Source: Nemertoderma westbladi (Eukaryota; Xenacoelomorpha; Nemertodermatida; Nemertodermatidae). Taken from it: a DNA stretch of 40,000 nt. The DNA lies in contig JAUCBJ010002937.1 of the NCBI GenBank assembly GCA_032718475.1, positions 1 to 40,000 on the forward strand, given 5' to 3'. Of the stretch, positions 27,513-37,700 are shown piece by piece. Both the position numbers and the translations under genes were made by a program. The first letter of the stretch is position 1; each line of letters starts with the position of its first letter. The notes beneath the pieces were generated by a model. That model was not told where the DNA came from. It worked only from the letters and a program-made list of their open reading frames with translations, and searched no databases.

Positions 27513-29572
27513 TTGCCGCGGCATGACTGGTCCTCTCTGTTGCAACAGCCAAGTGTGAGATCCAGCTTCACACTACAGCTGAGCAACAGGTATGAGGCTC
27601 TTGCCTCTGAGGCGGCAGATCACTGTGAGGGCTATACTGCCTTTACAGAAGCAGTTAAGTTGGCAGCTGCGGAAACAGTTCCTGTATACCCTCAAAACAG
27701 GAAAAGGGCCCCCTGGACTGACAACAAAATTCAGAAGTGCCAAAATGACCTCCATAAGGCGCAGAAAGAGTCCCGACTCAAACAGACTACAGCGGCCAAG
27801 AATGCAGTTAAGGCTGCATCTAGGTCCCTGAACAGGCAGTACTCTGCTAATCTACAGGAGCTAATAAACCAACAGGTTGATGCCATCAATGATGCTGACG
27901 ACAGCAGGCAATCATCCCAGGCATGGAAATCGATCAATCTGCTTACTGGACGGAAAAGCCAACCAACCACCAAGGTTAAGACTGAATCACCAGCCGATCG
28001 CCTCAATGGTTGGAAGGCCCACTTTGAAGAGCTCCTCAATAATGACAGGGTATTGCCTGATAACTTTATAGAAGTAAAAGTGTCTGAGTCTGTACTCCCA
28101 GATATTCCCATTGGCGATATCTCCTTTGCAGAAGTGAAGGCTGCTGCAAAGAGCATTAAGACCAATCGTGCCAGTGGAGTAGATGGTGTTCCCCCTGAGG
28201 TCTTTAAAATACCTGAGTGTTTAAAGCTCATCTATCCCATCATAGTAGACATGTACCGAACAACAAGAGTCCCACAAGAAATGAAAACAAATAAGTTGGT
28301 GCCAGTTCCCAAGAAGGGCAACCTAACACTCTATGGTTCTTTTCGGGGAATCTCATTGATCTCGATTGCTGCAAAGCTATACAATAGGATTTTATTAAAT
28401 CGCATCAGGGATCCCATTGAGAGACTGCTCCGTGGAAATCAGAATGGGTTTCGTAAAGGTCGTGGGACCATGGAGCCCATTTTAGCACTTAAAGGATAAT
28501 TGAAGAGTTATCAAAAAAGAAAGACAGGCATCTGGCTGTTATCTTTGTTGACTTCTTCAAGGCCTTTGATTCAGTCTCTCGCTCACGTATGTTCAGCATA
28601 CTTTCATTATATGGGATTCCTGATGAAATTATTGCAGCAATCAGATCAGTATACGATGGTTCGACAACATTTGTGTCTACTGTTGACGGTGACACAGAAC
28701 CATTTGAAGTGTTATGGGGCGTCCTCCAAGGAGACACACTTGCACCATTCTTGTTCATTATTGTGGTTGACTATGTTCTACGCATGTCCTTAGATCATTA
28801 TAATGATGATGGGGTGATGATAACTCCACCTACTGGCTCCAGAAGTCGAGGAAATCCTGCCAAGTACCTAACTGATCTAGACTTTGCTGATGACTTAGGA
28901 GTACTCTCAGAATCATTAGAGGGAGCCCAACGGCTCCTCAGCTCATTAGAACATGCTGCTTCTAGTGTTGGTCTTTTTATTAACTCCAGAAAGACCAAAA
29001 TTCTGACAGTTAACTTTGAAAGTCCGCAGCAAGTCTCTGATCGGATGAGCATAAGCTCAAAGGATGGTATGCTTGAGCATGTGGACGACTTCTGTTACCT
29101 GGGATCATGGATCCGGAAGTCAGGTGAGGACCTTCGAATACGTAAGGGAAATGCATGGGCAGCCTTGAATAGGCTTTCCAGGATTTGGAAAACTGCTGAC
29201 GACACCAAATCTCTGGATGGCACATTCACAAGAATGCTACGCCGGGTTCATTGTGTCAAGTACAATGCACACATCTCCAACCAGACACTATATAACATTG
29301 GAGGTGTCTCATTGGTTCCCCCAAGCTTGACACTAGAACAAAATCGCCTCCGCTTTGTAGGACATTGCTTTCGCCGTGAGGACCAGCCAGTGCATAATCT
29401 TGTACTTTGGCAGCCACATGGAGTGAATAAGCATGGTGGACAGCCCATGACTTTCTTGAGACGCATCTTAAAGGACACTGGCCTTAAAGATGCGGATGAT
29501 CTAGCAAATGTCATGGGTGATAGGGAGTTGTGGCGGTGCAATTTTGTTGACAAGCCGGCACAGCATTCTTAA
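27513..29572 (+). pseudogene. LINE reverse transcriptase and C-terminal region
   Basis: The first frame (27513-28499) runs through ASGVDGVPPEVFK, LVPVPKKGNLTLYGSFRGIS and NQNGFRKGRGTMEPI and stops at 28497-28499. The next frame gives VIFVDFFKAFDSVSR, GVLQGDTLAPFLF, the catalytic DFADDLGVLS (about 28880), then GSWIRKSGEDLRIRKGNAWA and NRLRFVGHCFRRED, ending with TAA at 29570-29572. One frameshift near 28490-28500 separates the halves. The catalytic residues are intact. The (TAG)n tail lies about 30 bp beyond the stop. Confidence 0.88.
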
Positions 29573-29616
29573 AAATGCAGCTGCAATGCAGCATGCCGAT
29601 CCTAGTAGTAGTAGTA

Positions 29617-30010
29617 GTGGTATGTAGACATACCACGAGAGTAGTGGCCGGGTACATAGTACCATAAGAGGAAGTAGTTAGAAGTTAGGGAGTGTACTAT
29701 ATAGACATACCATGAGAGTAGTGGCAGGGTACATAGTACCGTAAGAGGAAGTAGTTAGAAGTTAGGGAGTGTGGTATATAGACATACCACGAGAGTAATA
29801 GCAGGGTACATAGTACCGGAGTAGCAGGGTATATAGTACCGAAAGAGGTAGAGGTTAGAGAAGTTAGGGAGTGTTGTATATAGACATACCACGAGAGTAG
29901 TAGTATGGTACGTAGAACCGCAAGAGTTAGAAGTTAGGGAGTGTGGTATATAGGTATACCATAGGAGTAGTAGTAGGATACGTAGTACCATAAGAGTTAG
30001 AAGTTGTGGG
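29617..30010 (+). repeat. Palindrome-rich repeat of the outer element
   Basis: Imperfect tandem units of about 80-110 bp contain GTTAGAAGTTAGGGAGTG plus inverted repeats GGTATGTAGACATACC, GGTACATAGTACC and variants. It is the counterpart of 7046-7650 in the inner element, since the position between pol and the accessory-gene leader is the same. The motif GGTAC...GTACC is shared, but the spacing and loops differ. It begins with the right copy of the LINE target duplication. Confidence 0.75.
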
Positions 30011-30244
30011 CACTGAGGGCGCCACGTAAGTAAGTAGGAAGGTAGATATGATAATAGCACAGACAGGGGGAACACAAAAAAATAAAAAATAAAATAAAGT
30101 TAGGGGAATATTGGCACGAAAGATAGAACAAGATAGGAGGAAGGCCATTACTGAACGAAACTAGTAACATCTTGTTTAACGGCACTCACTTGAATTGAGC
30201 CTTTGTAAGACCCCACCAATTGGGTGAGCGTTGGAAAGTTCGTG
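30011..30244 (+). other. Leader before the lost accessory gene in the outer element
   Basis: Noncoding. The stretch 30150-30244 resembles 8068-8161 in the inner element (GGCCATTA, ACATCTT, GTAAG and the GGTGAGCG word) and includes the hairpin CACC-AATTG-GGTG near 30216-30228. Confidence 0.5.
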
Positions 30245-30289
30245 ATGGCGGAGAGGTTAGTTGAGAAGAGAAAGGTGGAGAGAGAGTGA
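30245..30289 (+). pseudogene. Remnant of the accessory exonuclease-like gene in the outer element
   Basis: ATGGCGGAGAGG starts a 14-codon reading MAERLVEKRKVERE followed by TGA. It resembles the first residues of the accessory protein at 8162 (MASKLIRKRKAE), and the upstream leader also matches. The remaining 830 or so codons are absent: sequence resembling the region after the inner gene's stop follows almost at once. This shows that the outer lineage once carried the gene, or that the inner lineage gained the body of it. Confidence 0.65.
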
Positions 30290-30445
30290 AACGGGCGAGA
30301 CCGGGAGTGACGAGTCATATCACCTCCGAGTGGGGGGTTAAGACGCGTCATGTAGACGAGCATATAATATAATATATATAATATATAATTATAATAATTA
30401 ATTATTATATATATAATTCGTATATATATAATATAATATGTACCT
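30290..30445 (+). other. AT-rich noncoding stretch
   Basis: Mostly ATATAAT-type simple sequence (30361-30440). No gene is seen. It occupies the place of 10700-10876 in the inner element. Confidence 0.5.
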
Positions 30446-30500
30446 TAGTCAAGTACAATCTTTTTCCAATTAGCTACTGGGACTAGGGACTAATTGACTA
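30446..30500 (+). other. Conserved structured block, outer copy
   Basis: Arms TAGTCAA (30446-30452) and TTGACTA (30494-30500), plus an alternative inner pair CAATTAG (30467-30473) and CTAATTG (30490-30496), surround CTACTGGGACT. It is the counterpart of 10877-10930. The sequence from 30501 to 30992 is purine-rich with no supported gene. Confidence 0.55.
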
Positions 30501-30992
30501 GAACGGCAGGACGAGACTTAGACGGATCCCACTAACATGATGCGCAGATGTGTGGGACCCAATAAGTTTATGGAGAATGAAAACGAAAATGGGGAATTGG
30601 GGGAAGTATGGAGAGGAGGTGTTGACACGTCAAGTAGAAGAGTTCAATTCAAGCGTGGGGAGCGAGCAGAGAGAGAAGAAGAGTCCCAAGGGACTGATAG
30701 AGAGAATAAGGGACAACGAGGTCCGTGAGAGAGAGAGAGTAAGGGACAGAGAGGTCCGAGAGTGAGATTAGAGTGAGGACGTATAAAATTGTGTGAAGAA
30801 AGAGCACAATTGTCTCGAACAGAGACACCAGATACATCGGTGCAACATAGCTCACGATTGCACCAAGGAGGGGTAGTAATAACATACCCAGGGGGGGGGG
30901 GGCAGTCAGGAAAGCCGACCCCGAGAAAACAACTCCACCCCACACCCGATATTCGTTTGGGTTCCAGCGGAATTGAAGCGCACTTAAAGTTG

Positions 30993-31029
30993 ATGCTATC
31001 TTCTCACCGGGAAGATAGCATGGGGGGAG
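30993..31029 (+). other. Hairpin and polypurine tract of the outer element
   Basis: ATGCTATCTTC-TCACCGG-GAAGATAGCAT (30993-31021) is followed by GGGGGGAG (31022-31029) and the TG of the 3' LTR. The stem is identical to that in the inner element. Confidence 0.75.
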
Positions 31030-31700
31030 TGTAAGCGGATTCAACTCCCTTGCACTATCCACCAGAAAATGGGACCAGTGACATTTTTCCAATATAGTTG
31101 GGGATACGAGATTACCAATATTAATCTCGCCTCATAACCAACTTTGGGGGGGCGGCACAAGCCCTAAAGCCACAGAGAGAGGTGAGAGGTCAAACCACCT
31201 CGGAGGGAGAACAGCTAGTAGAGGCTAGCAGCGGGGGGAAACACTCACAGGGAGTGCCAAAGTGACAATTAGTGTATTAGCCAATAGCGGGGAGGGAAGC
31301 ATGTGATTAGTGATAGGAAAGCATCCACTGGGTACAGAGGGCTAAGTACAGTAAGAGGTGAAACCAATATCTGTGTGTGTCAATCATATATTATTCTGCA
31401 TTACTGATTTACTGGTCAGTTCATTAGTTACACAGTTGCAGACCGGTCATAGTTTATGACCGTCACCGCTACCAACATTAGCAATTTAATATCTGTGTAT
31501 TTTCTGCTGTCATTCTATGTCGTGATATTCATCACTGATTTACTGATTGTGCTATTATCGTTCGGAGTATAAATATTGAGAATCAGAAACTCTATTGTTT
31601 TTCCCCGACGGCCTTCGACCAAACCGACCCAGTGCAACTGCCCAGCAGAACGGTGACGCGTACAAATCTAACCCGGTCGGGATCTTAGGATCCCGTCACA
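31030..31700 (+). repeat. 3' LTR of the outer element
   Basis: This 671-bp sequence opens TGTAAGCGGATTCAA and closes GGATCCCGTCACA. Start, end and several internal blocks resemble the 538-bp inner LTR, but overall it is clearly diverged and longer. An inverted repeat CGGGATC-TTAG-GATCCCG lies at 31678-31695. No partner LTR is in the window. The boundary with the satellite is exact at 31700/31701. Confidence 0.85.
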
Positions 31701-34700
31701 ATTATAGCAATCACTACAACTGACGCATTATAGCAATAACTACAACTGGCATTATAGCAATCACTACAACTGGCATTATAGCAATCACTACAACTGGCAT
31801 TATAGCAATCACTACAACTGACGCATTATAGCAATCACTACAACTGAAGCATTATAGCAATCACTACAACTGGCATTATAGCAATCACTACAACTGAAGC
31901 ATTATAGCAATCACTACAACTGAAGCATTATAGCAATCACTACAACTGAAGCATTATAGCAATCACTACAACTGAAGCATTATAGCAATCACTACAACTG
32001 AAGCTTTATAGCAATCACTACAACTGAAGCATTATAGCAATCACTACAACTGAAGCATTATAGCAATCACTACAACTGGCATTATAGCAATCACTACAAC
32101 TGAAGCATTATAGCAATCACTACAACTGAAGCATTATAGCAATCACTACAACTGAAGCATTATAGCAATCACTACAACTGAAGCATTATAGCAATCACTA
32201 CAACTGAAGCTTTATAGCAATCACTACAACTGAAGCTTTATAGCAATCACTACAACTGAAGCATTATAGCAATCACTACAACTGAAGCATTATAGCAATC
32301 ACTACAACTGGCATTATAGCAATCACTACAACTGAAGCATTATAGCAATCACTACAACTGAAGCTTTATAGCAATCACTACAACTGAAGCATTATAGCAA
32401 TCACTACAACTGAAGCATTATAGCAATCACTACAACTGGCATTATAGCAATCACTACAACTGAAGCATTATAGCAATCACTACAACTGAAGCATTATAGC
32501 AATCACTACAACTGAAGCATTATAGCAATCACTACAACTGAAGCATTATAGCAATCACTACAACTGAAGCTTTATAGCAATCACTACAACTGAAGCTTTA
32601 TAGCAATCACTACAACTGAAGCATTATAGCAATCACTACAACTGAAGCATTATAGCAATCACTACAACTGAAGCATTATAGCAATCACTACAACTGAAGC
32701 TTTATAGCAATCACTACAACTGGCATTATAGCAATCACTACAACTGAAGCATTATAGCAATCACTACAACTGAAGCATTATAGCAATCACTACAACTGAA
32801 GCATTATAGCAATCACTACAACTGAAGCATTATAGCAATCACTACAACTGAAGCTTTATAGCAATCACTACAACTGAAGCATTATAGCAATCACTACAAC
32901 TGAAGCATTATAGCAATCACTACAACTGGCATTATAGCAATCACTACAACTGAAGCATTATAGCAATCACTACAACTGAAGCATTATAGCAATCACTACA
33001 ACTGACGCATTATAGCAATCACTACAACTGGCATTATAGCAATCACTACAACTGACGCATTATAGCAATCACTACAACTGAAGCTTTATAGCAATCACTA
33101 CAACTGGCATTATAGCAATCACTACAACTGACGCATTATAGCAATCACTACAACTGACGCATTATAGCAATAACTACAACTGGCATTATAGCAATCACTA
33201 CAACTGGCATTATAGCAATCACTACAACTGGCATTATAGCAATCACTACAACTGACGCATTATAGCAATCACTACAACTGAAGCATTATAGCAATCACTA
33301 CAACTGGCATTATAGCAATCACTACAACTGAAGCATTATAGCAATCACTACAACTGAAGCATTATAGCAATCACTACAACTGAAGCATTATAGCAATCAC
33401 TACAACTGAAGCATTATAGCAATCACTACAACTGAAGCATTATAGCAATCACTACAACTGAAGCTTTATAGCAATCACTACAACTGAAGCATTATAGCAA
33501 TCACTACAACTGAAGCATTATAGCAATCACTACAACTGGCATTATAGCAATCACTACAACTGAAGCATTATAGCAATCACTACAACTGAAGCATTATAGC
33601 AATCACTACAACTGAAGCATTATAGCAATCACTACAACTGAAGCATTATAGCAATCACTACAACTGAAGCTTTATAGCAATCACTACAACTGAAGCTTTA
33701 TAGCAATCACTACAACTGAAGCATTATAGCAATCACTACAACTGAAGCATTATAGCAATCACTACAACTGGCATTATAGCAATCACTACAACTGAAGCAT
33801 TATAGCAATCACTACAACTGAAGCATTATAGCAATCATTACAACTGAAGCATTATAGCAATCACTACAACTGAAGCATTATAGCAATCACTACAACAGAA
33901 GCATTATAGCAATCATTACAACTGAAGCATTATAGCAATCACTACAACTGAAGCACTATAGCAATCACTGCAACTGAAGCATTATAGCAATCACTACAAC
34001 TGAAGCATTATAGCAATCACTACAACTGAAGCATTATAGCAATCACTACACTGGCATTATAGCAATCACTACAACTGAAGCATTATAGCAATCACTACAA
34101 CTGAAGCATTATAGCAATCATTACAACTGAAGCATTATAGCAATCTTTACAACTGAAGCATTATAGCAATCACTACAACTGAAGCATTATAGCAATCATT
34201 ACAACTGAAGCATTATAGCAATCTTTACAACTGAAGCATTATAGCAATCACTACAACTGAAGCATTATAGCAATCATTACAACTGAAGCATTATAGCAAT
34301 CTTTACAACTGAAGCATTATAGCAATCACTACAACTGAAGCATTATAGCAATCACTACAACTGAAGCATTATAGCAATCACTACAACTGACGCATTATAG
34401 CAATCATTACAACTGAAGCATTATAGCAATCTTTACAACTGAAGCATTATAGCAATCACTACAACTGGCATTATAGCAATCACTACAACTGAAGCATTAT
34501 AGCAATCACTACAACTGAAGCATTATAGCAATCACTACAACTGAAGCATTATAGCAATCTTTACAACTGAAGCATTATAGCAATCACTACAACTGGCATT
34601 ATAGCAATCACTACAACTGGCATTATAGCAATCACTACAACTGGCATTATAGCAATCACTACAACTGAAGCATTATAGTAGCAATCACTACAACTGGCAT

Positions 34701-37700
34701 TATAGCAATCACTACAACTGAAGCATTATAGCAATCACTACAACTGAAGCATTATAGCAATCATTACAACTGAAGCATTATAGCAATCACTACAACTGAA
34801 GCATTATAGCAATCACTACAACTGAAGCATTATAGCAATCATTACAACTGAAGCATTATAGCAATCACTACAACTGAAGCATTATAGCAATCACTACAAC
34901 TGAAGCACTATAGCAATCACTACAACTGAAGCATTATAGCAATCACTACAACTGAAGCATTATAGCAATCATTACAACTGAAGCATTATAGCAATCTTTA
35001 CAACTGAAGCATTATAGCAATCACTACAACTGAAGCATTATAGCAATCACTACAACTGAAGCATTATAGCAATCTTTACAACTGAAGCATTATAGCAATC
35101 ACTACAACTGAAGCATTATAGCAATCACTACAACTGACGCATTATAGCAATCATTACAACTGAAGCATTATAGCAATCACTACAACTGAAGCATTATAGC
35201 AATCACTACAACTGAAGCATTATAGCAATCACTACAACTGAAGCATTATAGCAATCACTACAACTGTCATTATAGCAATCACTACAACTGAAGCATTATA
35301 GCAATCACTACAACTGAAGCATTATAGCAATCATTACAACTGAAGCATTATAGCAATCACTACAACTGAAGCATTATAGCAATCACTACAACTGAAGCAT
35401 TATAGCAATCACTACAACTGAAGCATTATAGCAATCACTACAACTGTCATTATAGCAATCACTACAACTGAAGCATTATAGCAATCACTACAACTGTCAT
35501 TATAGCAATCACTACAACTGAAACATTATAGCAATCATTACAACTGAAGCATTATAGCAATCACTACAACTGAAGCATTATAGCAATCACTACAACTGAA
35601 GCATTATAGCAATCACTACAACTGAAGCATTATAGCAATCACTACAACTGAAGCATTATAGCAATCACTACAACTGAAGCATTATAGCAATCACTACAAC
35701 TGAAGCATTATAGCAATCACTACAACTGAAGCATTATAGCAATCACTACAACTGAAGCATTATAGCCATCACTACAACTGAAGCATTATAGCAATCACTA
35801 CAACTGAAGCATTATAGCAATCACTACAACTGTCATTATAGCAATCACTACAACTGAAGCATTATAGTAATCACTACAACTGAAGCATTATAGCAATCAC
35901 TACAACTGAAGCATTATAGCAATCACTACAACTGAAGCATTATAGCAATCACTACAACTGGCGCATTATAGCAATCACTACAACTGACGCATTATAGCAA
36001 TCACTACAACTGAAGCTTTATAGCAATCACTACAACTGGCATTATAGCAATCACTACAACTGACGCATTAGAGCAATCACTACAACTGAAGCATTATAGC
36101 AATCACTACAACTGAAGCATTATAGCAATCACTACAACTGACGCATTATAGCAATCACTACAACTGAAGCATTATAGCAATCACTACAACTGACACATTA
36201 TAGCAATCACTACAACTGAAGCTTTATAGCAATCACTACAACTGACACATTATAGCAATCACTACAACTGACGCATTAGAGCAATCACTACAACTGAAGC
36301 ATTATAGCAATCACTACAACTGAAGCATTATAGCAATCACTACAACTGACGCATTATAGCAATCACTACAACTGAAGCATTATAGCAATCACTACAACTG
36401 ACACATTATAGCAATCACTACAACTGACGCATTATAGCAATCACTACAACTGAAGCATTATAGCAATCACTACAACTGACACATTATAGCAATCACTACA
36501 ACTGAAGCTTTATAGCAATCACTACAACTGGCATTATAGCAATCACTACAACTGACGCATTATAGCAATCACTACAACTGACGCATTATAGCAATCACTA
36601 CAACTGGCATTATAGCAATCACTACAACTGAAGCATTATAGCAATCACTACAACTGACGCATTATAGCAATCACTACAACTGGCATTATAGCAATCACTA
36701 CAACTGACGCATTATAGCAATCACTACAACTGAAGCTTTATAGCAATCACTACAACTGGCATTATAGCAATCACTACAACTGACGCATTATAGCAATCAC
36801 TACAACTGACGCATTATAGCAATCACTACAACTGGCATTATAGCAATCACTACAACTGACATTATAGCAATCACTACAACTGACGCATTAGAGCAATCAC
36901 TACAACTGAAGCATTATAGCAATCACTACAACTGAAGCATTATAGCAATCACTACAACTGACGCATTATAGCAATCACTACAACTGAAGCATTATAGCAA
37001 TCACTACAACTGACACATTATAGCAATCACTACAACTGAAGCTTTATAGCAATCACTACAACTGGCATTATAGCAATCACTACAACTGACGCATTATAGC
37101 AATCACTACAACTGACGCATTATAGCAATCACTACAACTGGCATTATAGCAATCACTACAACTGAAGCATTATAGCAATCACTACAACTGACGCATTATA
37201 GCAATCACTACAACTGGCATTATAGCAATCACTACAACTGACGCATTATAGCAATCACTACAACTGAAGCTTTATAGCAATCACTACAACTGGCATTATA
37301 GCAATCACTACAACTGAAGCATTATAACAATCACTACAACTGACGCATTATAGCAATCACTACAACTGACGCATTATAGCAATCACTACAACTGGCATTA
37401 TAGCAATCACTACAACTGAAGCATTATAGCAATCACTACAACTGAAGCATTATAGCAATCACTACAACTGAAGCATTATAGCAATCACTACAACTGAAGC
37501 ATTATAGCAATCACTACAACTGAAGCATTATAGCAATCACTACAACTGACGCATTATAGCAATCACTACAACTGAAGCATTATAGCAATCACTACAACTG
37601 AAGCATTATAGCAATCACTACAACTGAAGCATTATAGCAATCACTACAACTGACGCATTATAGCAATCACTACAACTGAAGCATTATAGCAATCACTACA

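Larger units (their letters stand above)
25709..29616 (+). mobile_element. Near full-length RTE-like LINE
   Basis: This 3,908-bp non-LTR element has an 11-bp target duplication and a (TAG)n tail (29603-29616). It has a 416-bp 5' region, an apurinic-type endonuclease, RT and a C-terminal region, with no RNase H. It shares the RT type and tail with the truncated LINE at 22669-24372 but is clearly diverged from it. It is inactivated by one stop, one frameshift and a 230-bp insertion. Confidence 0.88.
506..31700 (+). mobile_element. Outer BEL/Pao-like LTR retrotransposon, decayed and interrupted
   Basis: Pieces of one BEL/Pao-like element occur in order on the plus strand: Asn-rich Gag (525-769 and 11948-12146), Gag and protease (17522-20468), RT and RNase H (20504-22462), integrase (22463-22668 and 24383-25515), 3' noncoding sequence and a 3' LTR (31030-31700). 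Every gap is filled by an insertion with target-site duplications, so the pieces form one ancestral copy. The coding parts carry several stops and frameshifts, so it is old. Its 5' LTR is not in the window, and the left end at about 506 is uncertain. The downstream flank is the satellite, so the element probably inserted into or beside the array. Confidence 0.8.

Noticed and set aside
30537-30765. Overlapping plus-strand open frames of 63-71 codons
   Set aside because: Purine-rich 3' noncoding sequence of the outer element; low complexity and no matching frame in the inner element.
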